This document shows, piece by piece, positions 1-6,192 of a DNA stretch of 6,192 nucleotides. Positions within the stretch are counted from its first letter, which is position 1. Each line of letters begins with the position of its first letter. The DNA comes from Bacteroidales bacterium. Lineage in GTDB: Bacteria > Bacteroidota > Bacteroidia > Bacteroidales > P3. The position numbers and the translations under genes are program-made. The notes under the pieces were generated by a model, which made no database searches, had not been told where the DNA came from, and saw only the letters and a program-made list of their open reading frames with translations. Location: positions 1-6,192 of the forward strand of contig JAISVE010000038.1 in assembly GCA_031271725.1 (NCBI GenBank). The letters run 5' to 3'.

Positions 1-804
1 GAAGCCCCGCACAAAGGCAAAATAGTTGCCATTACATCAACAGGCGAAATCAAAGAAAAATTACCGCTCGACTTCTCAATAACCAAAAATGTTGTCGGGC
101 TTTTTATTGCAGCCTTATCCCTTATAATTATTTTTATGCTTGTTGCAAGAAATTACCGCAAGCGTGGAATGAATGCCCCAAAAGGCGTGGCAGCACTTAT
201 AGAGCCGATATTTCTCTTTATACGTAATGATGTTATTTACAGTAATCTCGGCAAAAAATACGGCGACAAATATTTGCCATACTTAATGACACTGTTCTTT
301 TTTATTTTGATAAATAATTTGCTCGGCTTAATTCCAATTTTTCCCTTTGGCAGCAACACTATGGGCAATGTTGCGGTTGCGCTTACGCTCGCACTGTTTA
401 CCTTTATTGTAACATTATTTTCTACAAACAAACATTATTGGCAACATATAGTTAATGCGCCGGGAGTACCCTGGTGGATGAAATTTCCCTTGCCGATAAT
501 GCCGCTTATAGAATTTATTGAGATATTTACCAAGCCCTTTGTGCTTATGGTGCGGCTTTTTGCCAACACAGTAGCGGGACATATTATTATACTAGGCTTT
601 ATTTGTTTGATATTTATTTTTGGCGAAATAAGTATCGGCATTGGCTATGGCGTATCGCCGCTAACGCTTATATTCGGATTGTTTATTGACGTACTCGAAA
701 TACTTGTAGCCTTTGTACAGGCATTTATCTTTACAATGCTTTCCTCAATCTACATCGCAGGTGCGGTGGGCTACACTCCGGGCAAAGAAACAGAAAAACA
801 TTAA
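1..804 (+). CDS. atpB: F1Fo ATP synthase subunit a (partial, 5' end outside window)
   Basis: Subunit a is the membrane stator that forms the two proton half-channels beside the rotating c-ring. The frame is open from base 1, so the ATG at 136 is internal: codons 1-45 (including DFSITKNV and the start of a membrane helix at about 31-49) belong to the protein, and its N-terminus is missing. 267 residues are visible. Further membrane segments lie near codons 94-113 (with NNLLGLIP), 122-140, 193-212 and 218-255. The essential channel arginine is seen in MVRLFAN (codon 185, bases 553-555), and the conserved glutamine in FVQAFIF is codon 240. His194 (VAGH) and Glu233 (VLEIL) stand where E. coli has Glu219 and His245, the swapped pair known from mitochondria and other bacteria. 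Composition is AT-rich (62 G+C in bases 181-360). The neighbour should be atpE, but a toxin-antitoxin pair intervenes. The assignment is secure. Confidence 0.97.
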   Translation, partial: EAPHKGKIVAITSTGEIKEKLPLDFSITKNVVGLFIAALSLIIIFMLVARNYRKRGMNAPKGVAALIEPIFLFIRNDVIYSNLGKKYGDKYLPYLMTLFFFILINNLLGLIPIFPFGSNTMGNVAVALTLALFTFIVTLFSTNKHYWQHIVNAPGVPWWMKFPLPIMPLIEFIEIFTKPFVLMVRLFANTVAGHIIILGFICLIFIFGEISIGIGYGVSPLTLIFGLFIDVLEILVAFVQAFIFTMLSSIYIAGAVGYTPGKETEKH

Positions 805-810
805 TTCTGT

Positions 811-852
811 AATTTTTAAGAACTTTTAACTTTTCATTAAGAATTTTTAAGA
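811..852. repeat. Pair of 11-bp direct repeats after atpB
   Basis: AATTTTTAAGA occurs at 811-821 and again at 842-852, 31 bp apart, in the AT-rich gap behind the atpB stop. A related AACTTTTAA lies between them. The region is so AT-rich that chance is plausible. No function is assigned. It could mark the upstream edge of the toxin-antitoxin insertion or be a protein-binding site. Confidence 0.4.
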
Positions 853-875
853 TTTCGTTTTTGTATGTTTGCAAA

Positions 876-900
876 CTTGCTAAATAATAGTTTTAGCAAG
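876..900. repeat. Perfect 9-bp inverted repeat upstream of toxin-antitoxin promoter
   Basis: CTTGCTAAA (876-884) and TTTAGCAAG (892-900) form a perfect 9-bp stem with a 7-nt loop. A T-run does not follow it on either strand, so it is a poor intrinsic terminator. It could weakly slow or protect atpB transcripts, or be an upstream operator site for the antitoxin, since the palindrome at 907-922 follows only 6 nt later. The sequence shows the repeat; the roles are inferred. Confidence 0.5.
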
Positions 901-906
901 AAAAAC

Positions 907-922
907 TTGTATAATTATACAA
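907..922. promoter_or_regulatory. Perfect 16-bp palindrome, likely antitoxin operator
   Basis: TTGTATAATTATACAA equals its own reverse complement over all 16 bases. It covers the -33 element of the candidate promoter, so a bound protein would block RNA polymerase. HigA-type XRE antitoxins are known to bind palindromes in their own promoters as dimers, and such a protein is encoded about 330 bp downstream. The operator role is inferred from position and symmetry. Confidence 0.6.
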
Positions 923-937
923 CTTTATTTACCTTTG
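907..937 (+). promoter_or_regulatory. Candidate Bacteroidota-type promoter of the toxin-antitoxin genes
   Basis: TTG at 907-909 and TACCTTTG at 930-937 are separated by 20 nt. This matches the -33 (TTTG/TTG) and -7 (TAnnTTTG) elements described for the primary sigma factor of Bacteroides. Transcription would begin near 942-945, giving a leader of under 20 nt before the toxin ATG at 962. With no terminator visible after the antitoxin gene, this promoter could also feed atpE and the genes beyond it. Confidence 0.65.
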
Positions 938-961
938 CAATGATACGAACGATTATTACTT

Positions 962-1273
962 ATGGCGGATATTTTTGAACGTTTTTTAGAAACGTTACAA
1001 GAAGATGAAGTCAGAAAAATTGATTATGTTATTTCTTTACTTGAAAACAGCGAACGATTGTCCTTAAAGTTTATAAGGCTTATAAGAGATGGATTGTATG
1101 AACTAAGGATAATGTGGGGAAATAACACATATAGAGTTTTCTTTATATTCGACAAAGACAAGATAGTAGTACTGTTTAACGGATTTCAAAAGAAATCTCA
1201 AAAAACTCCCGCTAAAGAAATAACAAAAGCATTGAAAATAAGAGATAGTTACTATGCCGACAAACAATCGTAA
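962..1273 (+). CDS. higB: HigB/RelE-superfamily toxin (Gp49-like)
   Basis: This is a probable type II toxin of 103 residues, a usual length for the Gp49-like/HigB branch of the RelE superfamily. Known members are ribosome-dependent mRNA endonucleases in the cytoplasm. The visible family pattern is a helical N-terminal half, then DGLYELRI (43-50), a strand with YRVFFIFD (57-64), VVLFNGFQKKSQKTP (69-83), and a C-terminal helix with EITKALKIRDSY (86-97). Basic residues Arg49, Arg58, Lys77, Lys78 and Lys81 are candidates for RNA binding or catalysis. The ATG at 962 follows the candidate promoter closely; there is no Shine-Dalgarno sequence, as expected for Bacteroidota. The gene lies 157 nt after atpB and overlaps the antitoxin gene by 20 nt, the toxin-first order typical of higBA. 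It is AT-rich (54 G+C in bases 1021-1200). The frame is intact, so it is probably functional; activity is not proven. Confidence 0.88.
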   Translation: MADIFERFLETLQEDEVRKIDYVISLLENSERLSLKFIRLIRDGLYELRIMWGNNTYRVFFIFDKDKIVVLFNGFQKKSQKTPAKEITKALKIRDSYYADKQS

Positions 1274-1556
1274 AATAAGAAATTACAGTGCTGTATTAGA
1301 TAAAAAATACGGTAAAAAAGGAACACCTGAACGTGCAAAATTTGATGATGAAGCCTACGCTTTTTATACAGGGGAAATATTGAAAGACGCACGTAAAGTT
1401 GCCGGTGTTACACAAGAAATACTTGCAGAACGTATAGGGACGGATAAATCTTATATCTCACGTATAGAAAAAGGTATAACTGTTCCAAGTGTTGCAACTT
1501 TTTTTCGTGCATTAAATGCTCTTGACATTAAAATAAAATTTGAACCTGCATTATAG
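1254..1556 (+). CDS. higA: HigA-like antitoxin, XRE-family HTH
   Basis: This is a probable antitoxin of 100 residues that neutralises the preceding toxin and represses the shared promoter. The N-terminal half (1-40) is charged and probably contacts the toxin. A Cro/C1-type helix-turn-helix spans about 42-95, with the recognition region TQEILAERIGTDKSYISRIE (53-72) followed by KG and a PSVATFFRALNALDI tail. The start at 1254 lies inside the toxin gene (20-nt overlap, different frame), suggesting translational coupling and a fixed stoichiometry. The likely binding site is the palindrome at 907-922. The stop at 1554-1556 is followed 117 nt later by atpE with no clear terminator between, so the module is co-directional with the ATP synthase genes. 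The family is clear; the HigA subtype is inferred from gene order and partner. Confidence 0.88.
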   Translation: MPTNNRKIRNYSAVLDKKYGKKGTPERAKFDDEAYAFYTGEILKDARKVAGVTQEILAERIGTDKSYISRIEKGITVPSVATFFRALNALDIKIKFEPAL

Positions 1557-1560
1557 TTTT

Positions 1561-1594
1561 TCTGTCTTAATTTGATATAATTTTTGTAAATTCG
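1561..1594 (+). promoter_or_regulatory. Weak candidate promoter for atpE
   Basis: TCTG (1561-1564), 22 nt, then TAAATTCG (1587-1594) is a one-mismatch version of each element of the Bacteroidota consensus. Another near match, with an extra T, is TAATTTTTG at 1578-1586. Neither is convincing alone. A promoter here would let atpE and later genes be transcribed independently of the toxin-antitoxin promoter. Confidence 0.25.
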
Positions 1595-1597
1595 CGG

Positions 1598-1638
1598 TTG
1601 CAATTTTGCGCCATAAAAAATTGTGATTAAAATTGCAA
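1598..1638 (+). promoter_or_regulatory. Stem-loop in the atpE leader
   Basis: TTGCAATTTT (1598-1607) is the exact reverse complement of AAAATTGCAA (1629-1638), with G-U pairs possible on either side and a 21-nt loop. It lies 35 nt before the atpE ATG, and the stretch between is A-rich and likely unpaired. It lacks a downstream T-run, so termination is unlikely. A role in transcript end protection or in atpE translation is possible but inferred. Confidence 0.45.
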
Positions 1639-1667
1639 TTAGAAGAAGAATGAAACATTAAAAATAA

Positions 1668-1949
<282 letters not shown>

Positions 1950-1950
1950 T

Positions 1951-2069
1951 GGAACTCCTAAATTCTTCAAATCTCTGCGTTGTGCTTCACTCACGGCTCG
2001 GTCACGTACTTTAGTACGCTCCCTCGCCCCTCGTTTGCACGCCTTGACCTTTGAAGTTTTAGAAGTTCC
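1951..2069. repeat. Long imperfect inverted repeat, REP/MITE-like intergenic element
   Basis: The element nearly fills the atpE-atpF gap. Its outer arms, 1951-1971 (GGAACTCCTAAATTCTTCAAA) and 2050-2069 (TTTGAAGTTTTAGAAGTTCC), pair over 18 positions with one mismatch and one mismatch-plus-bulge. Inner pairing adds GCG/TGC (1977-1985) with GCACGC (2037-2042) and part of GGCTCGG with CCCTCGCC. The tip is CGTAC-TTTA-GTACG (2005-2018). It starts 2 nt after the atpE stop and ends 20 nt before the atpF ATG. The GC-rich core differs from the flanking AT-rich leader. It contains no plausible gene. The size and full-length symmetry suggest a non-autonomous mobile or REP-like repeat; copy number cannot be seen here. 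In the transcript it would form a large hairpin between the c and b cistrons. Confidence 0.7.
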
Positions 2070-2089
2070 CTAAAAACTTGTTATATACT

Positions 2090-2581
2090 ATGGAGCTAGT
2101 ATCACCGGGACTGGGACTAATCTTCTGGACAGTCATTATCTTTCTCATACTGCTTTTGCTGTTGAGCAGATTTGCCTTTCCGGCAATCTCAAAAATGCTT
2201 AAAAAGCGTGAGGAAGGCATTGCCAATGCACTTGAACAGGCAGAGCTGGCGCGTAAAAAAATGGAAGAGATTAACGCTTCCAATGCAGCAATGCTTAAAG
2301 AAGCGGCAGAAGAAAGAGAGGCTACGATGCGTAAGGCACGCGAAGAACAGGCACATTTTGCTTTGGAAAGTAAGGAAAATGCCCAAAAACAATATGACAA
2401 AATGCTTGCAGATGCCCGTCATGAAATAGAGAGGGAAAAACAGCAGGCAATTGAGGAATTGCGTTCGAATATCTCATCAATCTCAATAGATATTGCAGAA
2501 AAAATTCTGCAACGTGAGCTTGCCGACCGCGGAAAGCACAAAGAATTTGCGGAAAAAGAACTTGCAGCGTATTCGTTATGA
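2090..2581 (+). CDS. atpF: F1Fo ATP synthase subunit b
   Basis: Subunit b forms the peripheral stalk that joins the membrane a subunit to the delta subunit and the F1 head. The protein has 163 residues, close to E. coli b (156). MELVSPGLGLIFW leads into one membrane helix (about 8-28), followed by FPAISKMLKKREEGI and a long charged, Ala/Glu/Lys/Arg-rich helix (about 36-140) expected to form the dimeric coiled coil. The ATG at 2090 is chosen over an in-frame TTG at 2078, because MELVSPGLG is the usual family N-terminus and the upstream codons add nothing recognisable. The stop overlaps the start of atpH by four bases (ATGA), indicating translational coupling of b and delta. The inverted repeat just upstream may affect its expression relative to atpE. 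Confidence 0.95.
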   Translation: MELVSPGLGLIFWTVIIFLILLLLLSRFAFPAISKMLKKREEGIANALEQAELARKKMEEINASNAAMLKEAAEEREATMRKAREEQAHFALESKENAQKQYDKMLADARHEIEREKQQAIEELRSNISSISIDIAEKILQRELADRGKHKEFAEKELAAYSL

Positions 2582-3117
2582 CAAGCAGAGCAGATATAAG
2601 ATATGCGAGGGCTTTTTTCGACAGAACAGAAGAAAGGCAGACAAGCAGGCAAATATACCTGCAAGCGGATAAGATTACGGCTTTGTCAAAAGTGATGTCG
2701 GAACATTCAAACTGGCTTGAAAGCCCTTCTCTTTCCAAGGAGAAAAAGAAAGAGATTTATGCAACGGTATTTGGCGAAGTTGCCAAAGTCGCAGGCGAGG
2801 ATTTGCTGCAACTGATTTCCCTGTTGATTTCCTCGCGGCGCGAAAGCCGGCTGCCGACAATTATTGAGCAGTGGCAGAAAATTTACAGAAAAAAATACGG
2901 TATTGTAAAGACCATTCTCACAATGCCGGCAAAGGATGACGAATTTACTTCGCTTGTGGAGAAAAAACTTGCGCAGGAAATGGGCAGGCAGGTGGAAGTT
3001 GAAGTGAACTTGGACAGCAGTATTATCGGCGGCTTTGTGCTTAATGCAGACGGACTTGTCAGCGACCACAGCATTGCCGGAAGGCTTGGACAACTAAGAC
3101 GGGAAATGTTGGGATAA
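2578..3117 (+). CDS. atpH: F1Fo ATP synthase subunit delta
   Basis: Subunit delta caps the F1 head and clamps it to the b stalk. The 179-residue length is normal for the OSCP/delta family. The N-terminal helical domain starts with RADIRYARAFFD (4-15). The C-terminal domain carries the family hallmark, VNLDSSIIGGFVLNADG (143-159), then DHSIAGRLGQLRREM (163-177). The start ATG lies inside the atpF stop (ATGA overlap), so the two stalk subunits are probably made in a coupled way. Unlike the tight atpF junction, a 210-nt gap with a structured repeat separates this gene from atpA. Confidence 0.95.
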   Translation: MTSRADIRYARAFFDRTEERQTSRQIYLQADKITALSKVMSEHSNWLESPSLSKEKKKEIYATVFGEVAKVAGEDLLQLISLLISSRRESRLPTIIEQWQKIYRKKYGIVKTILTMPAKDDEFTSLVEKKLAQEMGRQVEVEVNLDSSIIGGFVLNADGLVSDHSIAGRLGQLRREMLG

Positions 3118-3202
3118 GACTGCGAAGTAATAAATAGTGGGCGGTGGTGAGCGTAATAGTTGTTTGAAATTAAAAAGTGTAAAAATATAAATACTTGCAT
3201 TA

Positions 3203-3310
3203 GGGATTGCAGCGGAAATCCTTTTCGGCGAGCCGCAGGCGAGGCGGAAAGATTGAAGCGGAAAGCCCGACCGATGCTGCGAACGTAAGTGAGCGGTAGC
3301 GGTAATGCCC
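3203..3310. ncRNA. Structured intergenic repeat upstream of atpA (possibly Flavo-1-like)
   Basis: Two similar blocks, GATTGCAGCGGAAATCC (3205-3221) and GATTGAAGCGGAAAGCC (3251-3267), differ at 2 of 17 positions. The first can fold as GGATT/AATCC (3204-3208 with 3217-3221) around GCAGCGGA. TTTTCG (3222-3227) can pair with CGGAAA (3245-3250). CCGATGCTGC (3271-3280) pairs with GCGGTAGCGG (3293-3302) at 9 of 10 positions, allowing G-U, around a 12-nt loop; TAATGCCC follows. From memory, elements with AGCGGAAATCC...AGCGGAAAGCCC...GCCC blocks recur between genes in many Bacteroidota. Flavo-1 is one described RNA motif of that phylum it may match; this needs a covariance-model check. The orientation is taken from the pattern. 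It ends 17 nt before the atpA ATG and is GC-richer than the bases 5' of it (3121-3200). Confidence 0.5.
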
Positions 3311-3327
3311 AAAATATTATAAATAAA

Positions 3328-4908
3328 ATGGCAGAAATTAAACCATCGGAAGTTACGGCGATTATTAAGGAGCAGCTTGCGGGAATAAATTTTCAGACGG
3401 ATACCAATGAAACCGGGTCTGTGCTTGAGGCGGGTGACGGTATTGCCCGTGTTTTCGGGCTTTCGGGTGTTGAGAGCGGCGAACTTGTGGATTTTGAACG
3501 TGCAGGGATACAGGGTATAGTATTAAATTTAGAGGAAGACAACGTTGGCGTTGTTATGCTTGGTGACCCTGAGAATGTGCACGAGGGCGACCTTGTTAAG
3601 CGCACGCATAAGATTGCTTCGGTTTCGGTTGGTGACGGGCTTATGGGGCGTATTGTGAATACGCTCGGAGAGCCGATTGACGGCAAAGGTGCCATAAGCG
3701 GGGATTTGTTTGAAATGCCGCTTGAACGCAAGGCACCCGGTGTTATCTTTCGTCAACCTGTGTCGGAGCCGCTGCAAACGGGCTTAAAGAGTATTGATGC
3801 AATGGTGCCTATAGGACGCGGGCAGCGCGAACTTATTATCGGTGACCGTCAGACGGGCAAGACTGCCATTGCGATAGATACGATAGTAAATCAGAAAAAG
3901 TTTCATGAGCAGGGCAATCCTGTTTATTGTGTTTATGTGGCTATCGGGCAAAAAGGCTCAACGGTTGCGAATATTGTAAAAACACTTGAAGATTTTGGAG
4001 CGATGGCTTACACAACTATTGTTGTAGCTACTGCTTCCGACCCTGCAGCCATGCAGTTCTACGCTCCTTTTACAGGTGCTGCGATAGGTGAATTTTTCAG
4101 GGATACGGGACGGCACGCTCTTGTGATTTATGATGATCTTTCAAAGCAGGCGGTTTCTTACCGTGAAGTGTCGCTGTTGTTGCGCCGTCCGCCGGGACGT
4201 GAGGCTTATCCGGGTGACGTGTTCTACCTGCACTCACGCCTTTTGGAACGTGCTGCAAAGATTATCCGGAGCGATGAAATTGCTGCCAAGATGAACGACT
4301 TGCCTCCTGTATTAAAGGATAAAGTGCGCGGCGGCGGCTCGCTTACGGCTTTGCCGATTATTGAAACTAAAGAGGGTGACGTTTCGGCATATATTCCCAC
4401 AAATGTTATTTCGATTACGGACGGACAGATATTTTTAGAGAGTGACCTTTTTAATGCAGGCGTGCGTCCGGCTATTAACGTAGGTATTTCGGTATCGCGT
4501 GTTGGTGGAAAAGCACAAATTTCCTCCATGAAAAAAGTTGCGGGTACTTTGAAATTGGATCAGGCACAGTTCCGCGAACTTGAAGCCTTTTCTAAATTCG
4601 GCTCTGATCTTGACGCTGCTACACAGGGGGCGTTGGACAGGGGCAAGCGCAATGTTGAGATACTGAAACAGGCGCAGTATTCACCTATGCCCGTTGGTGA
4701 ACAGGTTGCTATTATTTACTGTGGTGTTAAGGGCTTGTTGCTGTCTTTGCCTATAGATAAGGTGCAGGATTTTGAGAGATATTTCCTGGCTTCGATGAGG
4801 GAGGATCAGGCTTCGGTTTTGGAGCGAATTGAGGCAGGCGAAATGAATGATGAGATCGGCGGGGTATTGGCGGCTGTAGCGGAAAAAGTAAAAAAACGCT
4901 TAGCGTAA
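3328..4908 (+). CDS. atpA: F1Fo ATP synthase subunit alpha
   Basis: Alpha alternates with beta in the F1 head; it binds nucleotide at non-catalytic sites and gives the arginine finger to the catalytic sites on beta. The protein has 526 residues (E. coli 513). An N-terminal beta-barrel (about 25-95) precedes the nucleotide-binding core. The Walker A motif GDRQTGKT is at 172-179 (Lys178, Thr179), and the Walker B-like LVIYDD at 265-270. [21 protein letters not shown] and ITDGQIFLE follow. The arginine finger is Arg391 in SVSRVGG. The C-terminal helical domain contains KFGSDLD. The ATG at 3328 is preferred over an in-frame GTG at 3289: MAEIKPSEV is the expected N-terminus, the GTG lies inside the structured repeat, and AAATAAA precedes the ATG as before other genes here. 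It is GC-richer than atpB (95 versus 62 G+C in 180-base samples). The stop is 9 nt before atpG. Confidence 0.98.
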   Translation: MAEIKPSEVTAIIKEQLAGINFQTDTNETGSVLEAGDGIARVFGLSGVESGELVDFERAGIQGIVLNLEEDNVGVVMLGDPENVHEGDLVKRTHKIASVSVGDGLMGRIVNTLGEPIDGKGAISGDLFEMPLERKAPGVIFRQPVSEPLQTGLKSIDAMVPIGRGQRELIIGDRQTGKTAIAIDTIVNQKKFHEQGNPVYCVYVAIGQKGSTVANIVKTLEDFGAMAYTTIVVATASDPAAMQFYAPFTGAAIGEFFRDTGRHALVIYDDLSKQAVSYREVSLLLRRPPGREAYPGDVFYLHSRLLERAAKIIRSDEIAAKMNDLPPVLKDKVRGGGSLTALPIIETKEGDVSAYIPTNVISITDGQIFLESDLFNAGVRPAINVGISVSRVGGKAQISSMKKVAGTLKLDQAQFRELEAFSKFGSDLDAATQGALDRGKRNVEILKQAQYSPMPVGEQVAIIYCGVKGLLLSLPIDKVQDFERYFLASMREDQASVLERIEAGEMNDEIGGVLAAVAEKVKKRLA

Positions 4909-4917
4909 TTAGACGGT

Positions 4918-5859
4918 ATGGCGGGACTAAAAGAATTAAAAAAACGTCTATCGACTGTTCAGCAAACCGAAGTTATGACTTCGGCAATGAAGATGGTGTC
5001 TGCGTCAAAGTTGCGCAAGGCACAGGGCTCGTTGTATAAGGCAAAGGCGTTTGCACAAAGTATTTCGGATGTTTACCGCAAGGCGGGTGGAGTTGTTGCT
5101 CCCGCTTCGGCTAATGGGAGTGGAGCGGGCAATGGTGCACGCAGCGCAGATGCTGCAAATTCCACAAAAGCAAAGAAAGCACTTATCATAGTTCTCACAT
5201 CAAACAAAGGACTTTGCGGCTCATTCAACGCAGCCGTGTGCAAAGAAACCGAAGCATTGATACGTGAAAAATATACGGGAGCAGGCAAAAGTTTTGAATT
5301 GCTGTGCATCGGTGTTAAAGGCTATGAGTATTTTAAGATAAGAAACTACCCTTTATGCAAGGAAGCCGATTCAAGAGCGGAACTTAAAACCTACGGTGAA
5401 GTTGCAAAAGTTTCGCAGATAATTTCAAAATGGTACGATAGCGGTAAATATGATAAGGTTGAAGTTGTTTATTCCCACCCTCTAAACGCAATGAGCGTAG
5501 AGCGCAGGAATGTTTCTCTTTTACCTTTGGAAGAGGTTGATTTTTCAGCGGGCAGAAAAGGTACGGACAAAAACACTTTGTTGGGTACCGAGTTGCCGAA
5601 TATAGATAATGTGTTGTTCTTTCCTTCGCGTCAAGAGGTCGCAAAAACTATAGTTCCATTGCTGGCAGCAGCACTGCTGTATTTCTTTATAACCGAAAGT
5701 GCAGTAGCCGAACACGGCGCAAGAATGACTGCAATGAGTCAGGCAACAGACAATGCTCAAACTTTGGGCAGGGAACTTAATCTAACTTACAATAAATTAC
5801 GTCAACAGGCAATTACGGGGGAACTTCTTGAAATTATTGCCGGCGCAAATGCGCTATAG
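4918..5859 (+). CDS. atpG: F1Fo ATP synthase subunit gamma
   Basis: Gamma is the central rotor shaft; its N- and C-terminal helices form a coiled coil inside the alpha3beta3 head and couple c-ring rotation to catalysis. The N-terminal helix (MAGLKELKKRLSTVQQ, TSAMKMVSASKLRKAQ, 1-36) and the C-terminal helix (ESAVAEHGARMTAM through ELLEIIAGANAL, about 260-313) are both well conserved. The Rossmann-like middle domain begins ALIIVLTSNKGLCGSFN (88-104). The protein has 313 residues against 287 in E. coli. Part of the difference is an Ala/Gly/Ser/Asn-rich stretch at about 56-83, which makes the cysteine of GLCG residue 100 rather than about 87. It probably forms a flexible loop at the start of the middle domain. 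The gene is 9 nt after atpA, and its last 6 bases overlap the end of thiE on the other strand. Confidence 0.96.
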   Translation: MAGLKELKKRLSTVQQTEVMTSAMKMVSASKLRKAQGSLYKAKAFAQSISDVYRKAGGVVAPASANGSGAGNGARSADAANSTKAKKALIIVLTSNKGLCGSFNAAVCKETEALIREKYTGAGKSFELLCIGVKGYEYFKIRNYPLCKEADSRAELKTYGEVAKVSQIISKWYDSGKYDKVEVVYSHPLNAMSVERRNVSLLPLEEVDFSAGRKGTDKNTLLGTELPNIDNVLFFPSRQEVAKTIVPLLAAALLYFFITESAVAEHGARMTAMSQATDNAQTLGRELNLTYNKLRQQAITGELLEIIAGANAL

Positions 5860-6192
5860 TCTTACGAGATTTACAAGATTTTTTGCAGTTTCAACAGGAT
5901 TGTTACTATCCAAAATCAAGGAACTTATTGCAATGCCGTAAATGCCCGTGCGCATTAAGGTGGGAATATCTTCTATCCGGATACCGCCAATGGCGAAAAT
6001 CGGAATATCTATTCCTGCTTTGTTGCATTGCAAAACAATGTCTTCATAACCTTGCAATCCGAGCACAGGACTTAAATTCTTTTTTGTTTCGGTAAACCTG
6101 AAAGGTCCCACACCAACATAATTTGCGCCATCTGCATAATGTTTCTCAATATCCGAAAAAGTATTTGCGGTGCCGCCTGTAATCTTGTTGCC
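5854..6192 (-). CDS. thiE: Thiamine phosphate synthase (partial, 5' end outside window)
   Basis: ThiE joins hydroxymethylpyrimidine pyrophosphate to thiazole phosphate to make thiamine monophosphate, releasing pyrophosphate in the cytoplasm. The last 112 residues are visible, open to the right edge; the GTG at 6111 is internal. Reading leftward from 6192, the TIM-barrel motifs appear in family order: GGTANTFSDI, GANYVGVGPFRFTETKK, LSPVLGLQGY, IPIFAIGGI (phosphate-binding loop) and GIAISSLIL. The TETKK segment, which contributes to substrate and pyrophosphate binding in ThiE, favours ThiE over the related thiazole tautomerase TenI. The stop codon (rc of 5854-5856) lies within the last six bases of atpG, so the genes converge with overlapping 3' ends. 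Thiamine genes unrelated to the ATP synthase probably continue beyond the window. Confidence 0.93.
   Translation of the reverse strand, partial: GNKITGGTANTFSDIEKHYADGANYVGVGPFRFTETKKNLSPVLGLQGYEDIVLQCNKAGIDIPIFAIGGIRIEDIPTLMRTGIYGIAISSLILDSNNPVETAKNLVNLVRL

Noticed and set aside
876..900. Intrinsic terminator after atpB
   Set aside because: The stem is AT-rich and followed by AAAAAC rather than a T-run on the + strand; there is no T-run on the - strand either.
805..1565. TTCTGT directly after the atpB stop (805-810) and again after the antitoxin stop (1560-1565), as a possible target-site duplication around the module
   Set aside because: Six bases in AT-rich sequence are too short to be informative, and no transposase or inverted terminal repeats accompany them.
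1650..1661. Mini reading frame ATG AAA CAT TAA in the atpE leader as an upstream regulatory ORF
   Set aside because: Three codons in an A-rich leader are likely chance, with nothing to support translation.
2078..2089. TTG at 2078 as the start of atpF
   Set aside because: The ATG at 2090 gives the normal family N-terminus; the four extra codons are not conserved-looking.
3163..3197. Promoter for atpA from TTTG (3163-3166) and AATACTTG (3190-3197)
   Set aside because: The spacing is 23 nt and the -7 element has two mismatches; too weak to list.
2059..3312. Long open frames on the - strand opposite atpF, atpH and the atpA leader, and similar ones opposite atpA and atpG
   Set aside because: They are shadows of conserved genes on the + strand, with no recognisable protein features of their own.
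3289..3327. GTG at 3289 as the start of atpA
   Set aside because: It lies within the structured repeat, and the ATG at 3328 gives the expected MAEIKPSEV start.
5883..6095. 70-codon + strand frame after atpG
   Set aside because: It lies antisense within thiE, whose protein motifs are clear on the - strand.

Overview
The window is most of a bacterial F-type ATP synthase operon, read left to right on the + strand, with two additions: a toxin-antitoxin (TA) module sits inside the operon, and a convergent thiamine-biosynthesis gene closes the right end. Several signs point to Bacteroidota. The gene order is atpB-atpE-atpF-atpH-atpA-atpG without atpD/atpC following. The start codons lack Shine-Dalgarno sequences and have A-rich leaders. 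One promoter resembles the Bacteroidota form (TTG, about 20 nt, then TAnnTTTG). The protein sequences also look like this phylum. The genus cannot be told from the window.

Layout: 1-804 is the 3' part of atpB (subunit a, proton channel), open at the left edge. 805-1673 holds a HigB/RelE-like toxin gene and an overlapping HigA-like (XRE) antitoxin gene. They have their own promoter, whose -33 element lies in a perfect 16-bp palindrome that is probably the antitoxin operator. 1674-1949 is atpE (proton-type subunit c). 1951-2069 is a long imperfect inverted repeat that looks like a REP/MITE-type intergenic element. 2090-2581 is atpF (b), overlapping atpH (delta, 2578-3117) by ATGA. 3118-3327 is a gap holding a second structured repeat. 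3328-4908 is atpA (alpha) and 4918-5859 is atpG (gamma). On the - strand, 5854-6192 is the 3' part of thiE, whose stop codon overlaps the end of atpG.

The genes supply both membrane (a, c, b) and soluble (delta, alpha, gamma) parts of F1Fo. The beta and epsilon subunits are not here; in this phylum they commonly lie elsewhere or upstream. The main oddity is the TA module splitting the two genes that form the proton path, atpB and atpE, in the same orientation and with no evident terminator after the antitoxin. Transcription of atpEFHAG may therefore come partly from the autoregulated TA promoter. No stretch over 300 bases lacks a gene. The four larger gaps (157, 117, 140 and 210 nt) all contain inverted repeats.
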